A stretch of 64,000 nucleotides of DNA from an uncultured Collinsella sp. (GTDB lineage Bacteria > Actinomycetota > Coriobacteriia > Coriobacteriales > Coriobacteriaceae), in contig CABSYW010000002.1 of assembly GCA_902482035.1 (NCBI GenBank), positions 1-64,000 of the forward strand. Reading direction: 5' to 3'. The translations under genes and the position numbers were made by a program. Below are positions 25,790-34,299 of the stretch, piece after piece; position 1 is the stretch's first letter, and the number at the start of each line of letters is the position of its first letter. The notes beneath the pieces were generated by a model, which was not told the DNA's origin, made no database searches, and saw only the letters and a program-made list of their open reading frames with translations.

Positions 25790-26281
25790 TTATGCCTCGC
25801 GCAGCCAGTCAAACGCAACACGCGGCGTACCGTCCGACACATACACGACGCCGGCGCGCTCAAAGCCGGCCTTTATGATGGCACCCTGCATGGGCAGGTT
25901 GTCCTGATGCGTGTCGATACGCAGGTGATCGGCACGCTCTTTGGCAAAGGCAAACATCGCAGCCGCGATACCGTGCGCGGTGCCGTCGGACGCCACACGG
26001 TGCAGCACAGCATACGGAGTGTCACTGCGCCATTGCCCGTCCTCAATTACGTCATAGCACTCGTCCGGGCCCGGTAAAAAGGCAAACGTCGCTACCACGC
26101 GACCGTCGACTTCGCACACATAGCTGCCACCGGCGGCGATATCGGCAGCCAGCTGCTCGGCAGAAGGCGTGCCCTCGGGCCATTGCGTGGCGTTGCCATG
26201 CGCGCGCATAAAGGCGCGGGCAGCGTCGTAGATAGCCATGACGACGGGAATGTCGGTATCGAGGGTTTTTCTGATCATCAC
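25790..26281 (-). CDS. GNAT-family N-acetyltransferase
   Basis: A 163-residue acetyltransferase of the GNAT fold. The acetyl-CoA binding region is VLHRVASDGTAHGIAAAMFAFAKERA, with the GxG/A loop, and the end motif NLPMQGAIIKAGFERAGVVYV is typical of this subfamily. Substrate is unknown. Two adjacent ATG codons start it; 26281 is used. It is divergent from the small zinc-ribbon gene, with an 8-bp inverted repeat (TGGTATCA...TGATACCA) between them. Confidence 0.85.
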   Translation of the reverse strand: MMIRKTLDTDIPVVMAIYDAARAFMRAHGNATQWPEGTPSAEQLAADIAAGGSYVCEVDGRVVATFAFLPGPDECYDVIEDGQWRSDTPYAVLHRVASDGTAHGIAAAMFAFAKERADHLRIDTHQDNLPMQGAIIKAGFERAGVVYVSDGTPRVAFDWLREA

Positions 26282-26300
26282 GCGGCGGCCTCACGTTTAT

Positions 26301-26330
26301 TGGTATCACTTTGATTGAGCAATGATACCA
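26301..26330. promoter_or_regulatory. Inverted repeat TGGTATCA-N14-TGATACCA between divergent genes
   Basis: Perfect 8-bp arms lie between the acetyltransferase and the zinc-ribbon gene. It may be an operator shared by the two divergent genes; no regulator is identified. Confidence 0.4.
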
Positions 26331-26355
26331 GCGTTTGAAGAGGGGCGCGAAGCAG

Positions 26356-26652
26356 ATGGGAAGCAAAAAGCGAGCCGCCTGGTCAAAGGCCAAAAGCGAG
26401 TTTTTGGGCGCTGCCACCGGCGGCGATATGAGCGACCTGTTTGCGCGCGAAGACGAGCGCCGCGACGCCCTGAACGCCGAGCGCAATGAAGCCTGGCGCT
26501 ACAAGTCGTGCGAACGCAAAAACCGTTACGACACGCGCGCCGAGGCCGAGGCCGTTATGGCCGACTGCGAAAACCGCGGGCGGCGCGGCTTAGCCTGCTA
26601 CAAATGCGAATACTGCGGCGGCTGGCACCTGACGTCGCACCCTTGGAAATAG
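26356..26652 (+). CDS. Small basic protein with a C-terminal CxxC zinc-ribbon-like motif
   Basis: A 98-residue, highly charged protein with no membrane segment. The C-terminus CYKCEYCGGWHLTSH carries a CxxC...H pattern resembling a half zinc ribbon. The middle has ERKNRYDTRAEAEAVMADCENRG, a pattern seen in many small actinobacterial proteins annotated as hypothetical. The ATG at 26356 has AGAGGGG upstream; an in-frame TTG lies seven codons earlier. Nucleic-acid binding is plausible but unproven. Confidence 0.7.
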   Translation: MGSKKRAAWSKAKSEFLGAATGGDMSDLFAREDERRDALNAERNEAWRYKSCERKNRYDTRAEAEAVMADCENRGRRGLACYKCEYCGGWHLTSHPWK

Positions 26653-26700
26653 GCGCCGCATCGGCACGGCATTGACGGAGTGTCAGCCATCGTACGCAAG

Positions 26701-27405
26701 CTACGGGCGCGGCGGCACCAAAACATCGTAGCGAACGGCCTTGCCCGCAAGTTGATAGCTCGGCTTAACGCCGGCAAGCAGTGGCCCCTTCACCGGTCGC
26801 TTGATAACCACCTTGCGCGGATGCACCGCAAGCGCAGCTTCGACCAGCGTCTCCTCATCGGCGCACGGCTGTTCCAGATGATGTAGGAGCTGGAACTTCT
26901 TTTTAACCGCCGCGCTCTTGGTGCGCCCGGGAAACATGGGGTCCAGATACACCACGTCGGGAGCGGTGAGCTCGCTCTGCCCGATCAGCTCAGCTGTATG
27001 GCGAAGGCCGGCAATGCTGTCCTCGCCCGCATGTAAGCGCATGCGCGCCACGGCCGTCGCAAGCGCCGGATCATCTGCCGCGCGATCCAAGGCATCCTTG
27101 AGGAGCGCCGCGATCACGCAATCCTGCTCATACAGATCGACGGTAAAGCCCGCGGCCGCCAACAGCAGCGAATCCTCGCCAAAGCCTGCCGTAGCGTCAA
27201 TCGCCCATGGTCGCTCGATGCCCTTTGTGCGCGCAGCCTTCACCAACAGCTCTTGTTGCAGACGGCCCTGCTTGAGTCGCGGCAGCATGCGGCCAAAATC
27301 GGCACGCAGCTCCATCGTGCCGTCGGTGAGCGTGAGGCCCTCGGGCTTCCCGGTCAGCTCAAGCCCCGCGGCCCGAGCAACAGAAAAGGGATCGACGACG
27401 CCCAT
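26701..27405 (-). CDS. rsmJ: 16S rRNA (guanine-1516-N2)-methyltransferase-like protein (RsmJ family)
   Basis: A 234-residue class I SAM methyltransferase. DATAGFGEDSLLLAAAGFTV is the SAM-binding motif I and VVYLDPMFPGR is the catalytic N-(D)PPF-like motif characteristic of RsmJ, which methylates G1516 of 16S rRNA. The N-terminal ADFGRMLPRLKQGRLQQELLVKAA block is also family-typical. The gene has a 47-codon membrane-protein gene 64 bases upstream on the same strand, so the two may share a transcript. Confidence 0.85.
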   Translation of the reverse strand: MGVVDPFSVARAAGLELTGKPEGLTLTDGTMELRADFGRMLPRLKQGRLQQELLVKAARTKGIERPWAIDATAGFGEDSLLLAAAGFTVDLYEQDCVIAALLKDALDRAADDPALATAVARMRLHAGEDSIAGLRHTAELIGQSELTAPDVVYLDPMFPGRTKSAAVKKKFQLLHHLEQPCADEETLVEAALAVHPRKVVIKRPVKGPLLAGVKPSYQLAGKAVRYDVLVPPRP

Positions 27406-27469
27406 GGGTACTCCTTAGCAAGCAAAACGAATACGCGGGGCGCCGTTTATGCCAGCACCCAACCGTCCG

Positions 27470-27613
27470 CTATTGTCCCACATGCGACATGGCCCACAGC
27501 ATCGCAATGCAAAGCACCGCCATCAATCCCGTGCACACGGCAGCGATCACAGAATCACCCATGCGCCTTCCCAACGACCGCGGCTCACGCACTTGCCCTG
27601 TTCCGTACATCAT
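27470..27613 (-). CDS. Small single-pass membrane protein, 47 residues
   Basis: A strong Shine-Dalgarno GAAGGAGG lies five bases before the ATG at 27613, and the frame closes with TAG at 27470. The peptide has a charged N-terminal half (REPRSLGRRMGDS) and one hydrophobic helix (about 22-42, VIAAVCTGLMAVL then CIAMLWAM). The topology suggests cytoplasmic N-terminus by the positive-inside rule. It is not a recognised family. It lies just upstream of the rsmJ-like gene on the same strand. The ribosome-binding site makes translation likely despite the short length. Confidence 0.6.
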   Translation of the reverse strand: MMYGTGQVREPRSLGRRMGDSVIAAVCTGLMAVLCIAMLWAMSHVGQ

Positions 27614-27846
27614 GGCTCCTCCTTCGGTCCAACTCTTACCATGGCCCCATCATCGCAGCGCCGCGCATACGCTGCCATCGATTTGACTTACGCCCAGCTT
27701 TCCTTTTTGAAAGGTTGGGTTGGGCCGCGCGGGCTCAAAGCGCTTTCAGGCGCATGCATCGCCGCGTTGAACTACAATGTGCTTCACGATATGTGCCACA
27801 ACCTGGGTGCGGCAGATTCTCCGCGCCCGCATCGAAAGGACCAGCT
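27614..27846. other. Intergenic region before the four-helix membrane protein gene
   Basis: About 230 bases between divergent genes. A weak reading frame crosses it on the plus strand but lacks a ribosome-binding site. TTGAAC and TACAAT are present near 27770 but not well spaced. No gene is supported. Confidence 0.3.
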
Positions 27847-28248
27847 ATGAGCGCCGCTCGCAAGACACTCAAAATCCTTGCCCTGATTTATTTTGTTCTG
27901 GGCATCGCCAGTCTCGTCATTGGAATCGCCGGCGTCGCGACCGGCAAGCTCGAGTCCACCTACGGATCGAACGCCATGCTCGCCGCGACCGTGGTTATCG
28001 CCAAGGGTCTCATCGATCTCGCCGCGGGCGTTGCGGGCATCAAGGGTGCCAACAAGCCTTCGCAGGTAGACGGCGCATTTAAGCTCGGTATTGTTGCCGC
28101 GGTCGCCACGCTTGTCCAGGCGGTGCTCACGCTTCCCGCGCTCGGCGGCAGCGCCGTCAACAGCGGCGCCTTTGTCATCGTGGTGTACGACCTGTTCTTT
28201 GTTCAGCAGGCACGCGCCGTTAAGGCCGAAAACAAGGACCGCCTGTAG
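27847..28248 (+). CDS. Four-helix integral membrane protein of unknown function
   Basis: A 133-residue protein with four hydrophobic segments (about 8-32, 43-65, 78-100, 106-122) separated by short charged loops. The N-terminus MSAARKTLKILALIYFVLGI and the positively charged tail VKAENKDRL place both ends in the cytoplasm. Similar small proteins recur in Coriobacteriia. AAAGGACC precedes the ATG. No catalytic motif is visible. It is followed by a terminator. Confidence 0.72.
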   Translation: MSAARKTLKILALIYFVLGIASLVIGIAGVATGKLESTYGSNAMLAATVVIAKGLIDLAAGVAGIKGANKPSQVDGAFKLGIVAAVATLVQAVLTLPALGGSAVNSGAFVIVVYDLFFVQQARAVKAENKDRL

Positions 28249-28283
28249 CGCTCGCTACTCATAACCTCTGTAGCCAAGCAACT

Positions 28284-28323
28284 AAAAAGGGCCGATCGCG
28301 CATCTCCGCGGTCGGTCCTTTAC
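28284..28323 (+). terminator. Terminator of the four-helix membrane protein gene
   Basis: A stem formed by AAAGGGCCGATCGCG and CGCGGTCGGTCCTTT, with wobble pairs, is followed by TTTA. Confidence 0.75.
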
Positions 28324-28339
28324 GTTTGACCAGATAAAA

Positions 28340-28373
28340 CCTACCAAAATAAACCTGTCCCTTTTTGGCAGGT
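28340..28373. repeat. Palindromic repeat family A, copy 2 (end of rlmA)
   Basis: Thirty bases (28344-28373) are identical to 7791-7820. It ends two bases before the rlmA stop codon at 28376, the same gene-end placement as families B and C. Confidence 0.75.
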
Positions 28374-28375
28374 TG

Positions 28376-29191
28376 TTAGCTGTGGCGGTACTCGGCGATA
28401 ATGAAGTCGATATCGGTTTGGAGCGTGTCCAAGTTTGCCAGGCGCTCTTTGTCGGCAGGGCGCGTGCGGTAGTAGTACGGCGTCATCTGGAACACCGCCT
28501 CGATATCGGCCTGGGTCTGAAGCGTAATATTCGCAGATACCCGCTGCGTTCCGACCAACTCGAGCTCGGTGGTCTGCGGCAGCTTCTCATCGTTAAGGTA
28601 CGGCGTGTCGTAAAGCACCTCCTTGAGCCCAAAGAGATGGCGGGCACCTGGCACCACGGTGTAGAGCGAGCCCTCGGGCGCCAGCACGCGGGCAAACTCG
28701 CGCTCGTTAAAGGGAGCAAAGAGCTCAGTCACCATATCGAAGGCGCCATCGGCCACGGGAATGTCCTTCATATTGGCCACGAAATAGGTCGCATCGCCGC
28801 GCTTGGCGGCCAGGCGCACCATCTCTTTGCCTAGGTCGAAACCGTAAGCATCCACGCCCGGCACCGCGCCCATGGCGCTGGTGTAGTAGCCCTCGCCACA
28901 GCAAATATCGAGCAACGTCATGGGGCCGTTCGTAGACGCGGTGCGCCCAGACACCTGCTTGCGCACCAGCTCAACCATCGCATCGCGCAACGGCGCATAG
29001 TAGCCACGGTTCAGAAAGTCACGACGGCTGCGTGCCTGCGACTTGGGATCGCCCATGGAGTCGCCGCTCTTGGACGAGCGCAGTAGATATAGATAGCCCT
29101 CGCGCGCACGGTCAAACCGATGTCCGCCCGCGCATGCAGCGCCGCGTTCGTCATCCACCAACGGCTCATGGCAAACGGGACACAACAACAT
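28376..29191 (-). CDS. rlmA: 23S rRNA (guanine-N1)-methyltransferase
   Basis: A 271-residue RlmA-type enzyme that methylates G745 or G748 of 23S rRNA with SAM; in RlmAII this contributes to macrolide tolerance. The N-terminal zinc finger CPVCHEPLVDDERGAAC, then GGHRFDRAREGYLYLL, SARSRRDFLNRGYY-type ARxxFLxxGYYxPL block, and the SAM motif LLDICCGEGYYTSAM are clear. AAGGAG precedes the start. The choice between type I (G745) and type II (G748) cannot be made by eye. Confidence 0.88.
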   Translation of the reverse strand: MLLCPVCHEPLVDDERGAACAGGHRFDRAREGYLYLLRSSKSGDSMGDPKSQARSRRDFLNRGYYAPLRDAMVELVRKQVSGRTASTNGPMTLLDICCGEGYYTSAMGAVPGVDAYGFDLGKEMVRLAAKRGDATYFVANMKDIPVADGAFDMVTELFAPFNEREFARVLAPEGSLYTVVPGARHLFGLKEVLYDTPYLNDEKLPQTTELELVGTQRVSANITLQTQADIEAVFQMTPYYYRTRPADKERLANLDTLQTDIDFIIAEYRHS

Positions 29192-29248
29192 GACAACTCC
29201 TTAGCGCGAACAACACGACGCACACCATTGTCGCACGCCTTCCCCACC

Positions 29249-29340
29249 TAGTCATTGGGGACGTTCTTGAATGACTAGTTAGAAGAGATAAGGAGTGTCC
29301 CCAGCTGCCGACAGAAAAGGAACGTCCCTAAGTGCCGACT
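29249..29340. repeat. Palindromic repeat family C, copy 1, with a degenerate tail
   Basis: CTAGTCATTGGGGACGTTCTT joins AATGACTAG in a stem (29249-29279). It continues into a diverged right half with AGTGTCCCC and GGAACGTCCC, resembling a second related unit. It lies between the divergent rlmA and MATE genes. Confidence 0.65.
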
Positions 29341-29407
29341 GGTTGCATTAGGAGTATCATCATCTGCGCAAATAAGCACGAAAAAGCATATTAGAGATTG
29401 AGAGCGT

Positions 29408-30790
29408 ATGGCTGACACCGTATCTAAGCACATTGACATGACCACCGGCTCGCTGTGGCGCAATGTTCCCCTGTTCGCCTTCCCCGTGGCCGCCACGAGC
29501 ATCTTGGAGCAGCTGTCGAACCTCATCGCCACGGTCATTATCGGTAACTTCTCGGGCGACCAGGGAACCCTCGCCATGGCGGCGGTCGGCTCCAATGTTC
29601 CGCTTACCAGTCTTATGCTCAACCTGTTTATTGGCATGTCGCTTGGCTCCAACGTGGTCATCGCCAACGCCATCGGCCGCAACGATCAGAACATGGTCAA
29701 ACGCGCCGTCCATACCTCGATTTTAATGGCGCTCGTGGGCTTTGTCGTCATCGCCCTGGGCGAGATGTTTGCCGAGCCCATGCTCGCCGCGCTCAACGTT
29801 CCCGCCGAAACCATGCCGCTCGCTTCGCTCTACCTACGCGTCTTTTTGCTCAGCATGCCCTCGATCTTGCTCTACAACTTTGAGGCCGCGATCTTCCGCT
29901 CCGTCGGCATCACCCGCATGCCGCTGCAGGCGCTTGCCGTGTCCACCGTCCTCAACATTGGCCTGGACCTCATCTTTGTCCCCGTACTCCACTGGGGCGT
30001 CGCGGGCGTCGCCATCGCCACCGCCATCGCTTACACTGTCAGCGCCGCTACGCTCTTTATCCGCCTACTCAAGACCGACTCCGTCGTCCGCGTCACCCCA
30101 CGCGACCTGGCTATCGACCCCGTCGCCCTCAAGCGCATCGTCAAGATTGGCCTGCCCGCCGGCATCCAAAGCGCTGTCTTTGCCGTCGCCAACATCATCA
30201 TCCAGTCCGCCATCAATAGCCTGGGCACCGAAGTCATGGCGGCATCGAGCGCCGCTATGAGCTTGGAGTATGTGTGTTACAACCTGCTCAACAGCTTTAG
30301 CCAGGCTTGCACCACCTTTGTGGGACAAAACCACGGTGCCCGCCAGATCGACCGCTGCACCAAAACGCTCAAGGTCTGCCTGGTCGAAGGCGGTATCGTC
30401 GCGCTCACCACGATTATCGTTATTGTCGGTCTGGGGCGCGAGATCCTATCGCTGTTCAACAGCGACCCCAACATCGTCTCGATCGGCTATATTCGCGTGT
30501 GTTCGATCTTCCCGGCGTACGCTTTTAGCATGTTCTACGAAAACATGTCCGGCTACCTGCGCGGCTTTGGTATCTCGCTCACGCCCGCCCTCATCACCAT
30601 GATCTGTGTCTGCGGCATCCGCTTCTATTGGGTGTTCTGCGTGTTCCCGCACTTCCGCACCTTTGCGAACATCATGATGGTCTACCCCATCAGCCTGGGC
30701 ACCACGGCGTTCTTTATGGTCGTGGCGGTACTACTTTGCCACCCGGCACGCACCTATCGCGCCACCCAAGCCAAAGCGACAGCCCGCTAA
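29408..30790 (+). CDS. MATE-family multidrug/solute efflux transporter
   Basis: A 460-residue, twelve-helix MATE transporter that exports cationic drugs or metabolites by ion antiport. The N-lobe begins GSLWRNVPLFAFPVAATSILEQ and contains VVIANAIGRND; the C-lobe repeats the fold with KIGLPAGIQSAVFAVANIIIQ and FVGQNHGARQIDR. The duplicated P-x-x-x-x-Q pattern is diagnostic. GAGAG upstream is a weak ribosome-binding site. No regulator is adjacent; a LysR gene follows convergently. Substrate is unknown. Confidence 0.9.
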   Translation: MADTVSKHIDMTTGSLWRNVPLFAFPVAATSILEQLSNLIATVIIGNFSGDQGTLAMAAVGSNVPLTSLMLNLFIGMSLGSNVVIANAIGRNDQNMVKRAVHTSILMALVGFVVIALGEMFAEPMLAALNVPAETMPLASLYLRVFLLSMPSILLYNFEAAIFRSVGITRMPLQALAVSTVLNIGLDLIFVPVLHWGVAGVAIATAIAYTVSAATLFIRLLKTDSVVRVTPRDLAIDPVALKRIVKIGLPAGIQSAVFAVANIIIQSAINSLGTEVMAASSAAMSLEYVCYNLLNSFSQACTTFVGQNHGARQIDRCTKTLKVCLVEGGIVALTTIIVIVGLGREILSLFNSDPNIVSIGYIRVCSIFPAYAFSMFYENMSGYLRGFGISLTPALITMICVCGIRFYWVFCVFPHFRTFANIMMVYPISLGTTAFFMVVAVLLCHPARTYRATQAKATAR

Positions 30791-30817
30791 ACACCGCACT
30801 CAACGCCACGCCAGTCA

Positions 30818-31684
30818 TTAATTGACAATATGCGAGCTCATATAGTCGATAAAGCGCCTCGTGGCGATAGGCATGGTGTCCCAGCTGCGCCAGGCGGCCA
30901 CCACGTCGCGCGAGGGGGCATGCACGATGGGACGTACGCGAATATCGGCCCTCATGCCCTCGACGGTACGGCGATATAGCATGCTCACGCCTAGGCCCTC
31001 CTCCACCATCGCCATGATGGTGTAGTCGTCGGTCACCTCACTCGTCACGTGCGGCGACAGTCCATGCGCCGCGAATGCATCGAGCACCAGGCTCTGTTCG
31101 CCCTCATCCAGCAGCACAAACGGCTCGGACGCCAGGTCGGCGAGCGTCACCTTTTCCTTTACCGTCAGCGGATGCGCGGCCGGCAACAGCGCCACCAACT
31201 CATCGTGATAGACCACGCGCTTCTCGAGCCCCGCGGTAAATCCGCGCGCCGTAAAACAAAAATCAACCACGCCATCGTGCACCCACTGGGCGTTGCGCGT
31301 GTAATCGCCCTGCTTGAGGGTAAAGTGCACGCCCGGGTGCAGCGCTCCAAAGTCGCGGATCACACGCGGCAGCACGGTACGACTCACGTTGGTAAACGTC
31401 GCAATGCGAATATCGGTCGACGAAAGCCCCAGCAGCTCCTGGCGCTTGCCCTCGAGCTCGGCCTCGGCGGTCACGATTTGGCGCAGATACGGCAGATATT
31501 GTTTACCGTCGCGCGTAAGCGAAACGCCCTGCTTTCCGCGCTCGATAAGCGTGGTACCCAGCTCGCGCTCGAGCGCCTTGACGGCCTGACTCACCGCACT
31601 TTGCGTATAGCCCAGCTCGTCCGCCGCGCCCTTAAGACTGCCGCGATCGACCACCATACAAACAATCTGATACCGCGATGCCAT
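30818..31684 (-). CDS. LysR-family transcriptional regulator
   Basis: A 288-residue LysR regulator with the N-terminal helix-turn-helix (GSLKGAADELGYTQSAVSQAVKAL) and a C-terminal effector domain. GGAGG lies upstream of the ATG at 31684. It is transcribed divergently from the EamA transporter gene with 158 bases between, the classic arrangement for a LysR protein controlling its neighbour. The C-terminal part (VDFCFTARGFTAGLEKRVVYHDELVALLP) gives no ligand clue. Confidence 0.88.
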   Translation of the reverse strand: MASRYQIVCMVVDRGSLKGAADELGYTQSAVSQAVKALERELGTTLIERGKQGVSLTRDGKQYLPYLRQIVTAEAELEGKRQELLGLSSTDIRIATFTNVSRTVLPRVIRDFGALHPGVHFTLKQGDYTRNAQWVHDGVVDFCFTARGFTAGLEKRVVYHDELVALLPAAHPLTVKEKVTLADLASEPFVLLDEGEQSLVLDAFAAHGLSPHVTSEVTDDYTIMAMVEEGLGVSMLYRRTVEGMRADIRVRPIVHAPSRDVVAAWRSWDTMPIATRRFIDYMSSHIVN

Positions 31685-31842
31685 CGTGCCTCCACATCAA
31701 TGCAGCCGTAAAACGTTTTGTCAGCGCTTTTCGCGCCTACTTTAGCATTTCTTAATCATACTGAAGATACATTCGCTTTACTACATCCAAATCTGGGAGC
31801 AGAATCCTTTTTACGAAACCGTTCTGTAACAAAAGGAGTCCC

Positions 31843-32745
31843 ATGGATCGCAAAAAAGCAATCGCGCTCTCATTTTCCGTTCCCGTCGCATGGGGCTTTT
31901 CGTATCCCCTCATGAAGATCGGCATGGGCAGCATGAACGCCACGAGTATCGTCGCGCTACGCTGCATCATCGCCTTTGCGGCCTGCCTGCTGCTCTTCCA
32001 CAAACGCGCGTTCCGCATCAACCGCGACCTTATGGTTCGCGCCGCTATCATCGGCGCCATCATGGCAACCGAGCTCACCTGCATGTGCCTGGGCTCCAGC
32101 CTCACCTCTGCCTCCACTGCCGGCTTTTTGCAGAGCCTGACGGTCGTGATCGTGCCGTTTGCTAACGCCGCCCTGCTGCGCCGCGCCCCCGAGCGCAAAG
32201 TGCTCGTCGGCACCGCCATCGTCACCTGCGGTATGTTGCTGCTCTCGGGCGCCGACTTCACTAGCCTGAACCCGGGCGCGCTCATCATGCTGCTCTCGGC
32301 CTTTATCTATGCCAGCCACATCATCGTGGCCAAGCGCTTTGTCGAAGAAGTCGATCCGCTGGCTCTGGGCGTTTGGCAGCTAGGCTTTGGCGGTTTGTTC
32401 TCGGGCGTCGCGGCATTCACCTTTGGCAGCTTCACGCTTCCCAGCACGCCGGGCGAGATCGTGGTCGTCGTCGCGCTCGCACTCATCTGCTCTGCCTACG
32501 GCTTTATCACCCAGACGCTCGTGCAGCCCCACGTGCCTGCCGAGACCACCGGCTTTGCCTTCTCGCTCGAGCCGGTCTGCTCCGCCGTCTTTTCGTTCTT
32601 CCTAGTCGGCGAGATCCTGAGCCCCATCGCCTTCCTGGGTGCAGCTCTCATCCTCACCGGCGTCATGGTGGCAACCGTCGAGCTTCCGCGCCTCCGCGCA
32701 CATGGACACGCTCGTATGGCAGGAGCGCCCGAGCGCGCCTCGTAG
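31843..32745 (+). CDS. EamA/DMT-superfamily metabolite exporter
   Basis: A 300-residue transporter with ten predicted helices in two EamA repeats: SVPVAWGFSYPLMKIG to VIVPFANAALL, and GALIMLLSAFIYASHIIVAK to FLGAALILTGVMVATVELP. Members export amino acids or related metabolites. The second repeat ends with the conserved EPVCSAVFSFFLVGEILSP. AAAGGAG precedes the ATG. It is likely regulated by the divergent LysR protein. The substrate is not known. Confidence 0.88.
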   Translation: MDRKKAIALSFSVPVAWGFSYPLMKIGMGSMNATSIVALRCIIAFAACLLLFHKRAFRINRDLMVRAAIIGAIMATELTCMCLGSSLTSASTAGFLQSLTVVIVPFANAALLRRAPERKVLVGTAIVTCGMLLLSGADFTSLNPGALIMLLSAFIYASHIIVAKRFVEEVDPLALGVWQLGFGGLFSGVAAFTFGSFTLPSTPGEIVVVVALALICSAYGFITQTLVQPHVPAETTGFAFSLEPVCSAVFSFFLVGEILSPIAFLGAALILTGVMVATVELPRLRAHGHARMAGAPERAS

Positions 32746-32833
32746 GCCCCGCTCTTCATGCAGCCGCGGCATAAAGGCAACCGGTGCGCCTTTACAATAG
32801 ATGCCAACAGAGCATCTGCCATAAAGGAGCCCC

Positions 32834-33559
32834 ATGGACACCGCAACCCGCGACCTCAACATAGCAACTTGGTTGGGCAATGCGCCGCAGCCGGTACGTG
32901 ACACTACGAACCAGCTGCTCGAGCGCATCGCCCTTTTGCGTGCCGAGCAGACTATCTACCCGGCACAAGACGACATCCTCAATGCCCTCGCCTACACCCC
33001 GGCCGACCAGGTCAAAGTTGTCATCTTGGGTCAAGACCCCTATCACGGGCCCAACCAGGCAATGGGACTGTCGTTCTCGGTCCCCGCGACGCAAACCAAG
33101 CTGCCGCCGAGCCTGCGCAACATCTATAAGGAACTCAAAGCCGATCTGGGTTGCCCCATTCCCGCCACAGGAGACCTAACCCCATGGGCACAACAGGGCG
33201 TCCTGCTCCTTAACACCACGCTCACCGTGCGCGAGCATGCCGCCAATTCGCACGCCAAGCTGGGCTGGAGCACACTCACCGACTACGTTATCGAACGCTG
33301 CTGCCAGCTGCCCCAACCGGTTGTCTTTTTAGCATGGGGTCGCTTTGCCCAGCAGATGGTCGAAGGAAAGCTCACCGCGACCGGCGCGGGCAAGGCAAGC
33401 GGCAAGTTCTGCCTTGCCTCCACGCATCCCTCGCCGCTTTCGGCCAACCGCGCCACGGCAAAACTCCCCGCCTTTATAGGGTCGCGTCCCTTCTCCGCTG
33501 TCAATCGGCTACTCGAACAGCACGGCTCGACCCCTGTCAACTGGACTTGCCTCGGCTAA
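32834..33559 (+). CDS. ung: Uracil-DNA glycosylase (family 1)
   Basis: A 241-residue UDG that excises uracil from DNA, starting base-excision repair. The water-activating loop GQDPYHG, the LLLNTTLTVREHAANSH segment, VVFLAWGRFAQ and the minor-groove loop HPSPLSANR identify family 1. All catalytic residues (Asp and His of those loops) are present. AAAGGAG precedes the ATG. It converges on the SDR gene with a shared terminator. Confidence 0.95.
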   Translation: MDTATRDLNIATWLGNAPQPVRDTTNQLLERIALLRAEQTIYPAQDDILNALAYTPADQVKVVILGQDPYHGPNQAMGLSFSVPATQTKLPPSLRNIYKELKADLGCPIPATGDLTPWAQQGVLLLNTTLTVREHAANSHAKLGWSTLTDYVIERCCQLPQPVVFLAWGRFAQQMVEGKLTATGAGKASGKFCLASTHPSPLSANRATAKLPAFIGSRPFSAVNRLLEQHGSTPVNWTCLG

Positions 33560-33574
33560 AAACCGATACATCAA

Positions 33575-33608
33575 AAACGCGCCCGACGGCTTTCCATCGG
33601 GCGCGTTT
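33575..33608. terminator. Bidirectional terminator between ung and the SDR gene
   Basis: Perfect arms AAACGCGCCCGA (33575-33586) and TCGGGCGCGTTT (33597-33608) end two bases from the SDR stop codon. Confidence 0.8.
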
Positions 33609-33609
33609 C

Positions 33610-34290
33610 CTATTCGGGCCAAATAAATTGTGTGCGGCCGGCCTCGCCGCCATCGATTAGCAGGCTCTGCCCGGTCATAAACCGGTTGGTCACGCCCACA
33701 AAGTAGATCCACTCGGCGATCTCTTGGGCGGTGGCCCAGCGCTTAAGCGGCGTAAGCTCCATAATCTGGTTCCACAGGTGCTCGTCTTCCATCACGCAAC
33801 GGTTGAGCGGCGTGATAACGCCGCCCGGGTCCACACCGTTGGCGATAGCCTGCGGCGCCAGACGGTTTGCAAGGTTCTTGGTGTAGGCGATAACGCCGCC
33901 CTTGCTGGCGGCATAGTCGGGAAACTCCGATCCCGTATGCCCGCTCGCCGACCCCACATTGACCACGGATTTGATAGCCGGCGCCGGCTTGGCGGCAAGC
34001 CCCTCCCCCACAAAGGCATAGCGCTCGGTCACGTTGATGGTGCCACACAGGTTGGCGGCGATGTCGTCGGCCGAATCCTGCGTACCGGCAACGTTCACGA
34101 TTACCTGAGGCTCAAGGTCGCCCGGAAACGAGTCCGGCTCGCGGACATCAACGATCAGATGGCGGTAGCGCTCGTGTTCGATCGCCGCCGGCAAAAGATC
34201 AAAGCCCACGACCTCGTGACCTTCATCCAAAAAGCGCTGCACACACGCGGCTCCGATACCGCCCGAAGCACCCGTGATCAAAACCCGCAT
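33610..34290 (-). CDS. Short-chain dehydrogenase/reductase
   Basis: A 226-residue SDR with the nucleotide-binding TGASGGIG (6-13), VNVAG in place of NNAG, catalytic Ser in VGSASGH and YxxxK in DYAASKGG, and the C-terminal TGQSLLIDGG. It resembles 3-alpha-hydroxysteroid dehydrogenase-like SDRs (such as hsdA/HSDs) in the IANGVDPGGVITPL region, with bacterial relatives acting on bile acids or fatty alcohols; the substrate cannot be assigned. The transporter gene is encoded nine bases upstream on the same strand, so the two are probably co-transcribed. Confidence 0.85.
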   Translation of the reverse strand: MRVLITGASGGIGAACVQRFLDEGHEVVGFDLLPAAIEHERYRHLIVDVREPDSFPGDLEPQVIVNVAGTQDSADDIAANLCGTINVTERYAFVGEGLAAKPAPAIKSVVNVGSASGHTGSEFPDYAASKGGVIAYTKNLANRLAPQAIANGVDPGGVITPLNRCVMEDEHLWNQIMELTPLKRWATAQEIAEWIYFVGVTNRFMTGQSLLIDGGEAGRTQFIWPE

Positions 34291-34299
34291 ACTTGCTCC

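Noticed and set aside
27449..27850. A 133-codon frame on the plus strand
   Set aside because: No ribosome-binding site, no recognisable motif, and it overlaps the well-supported 47-codon gene on the other strand and the start of the next gene.
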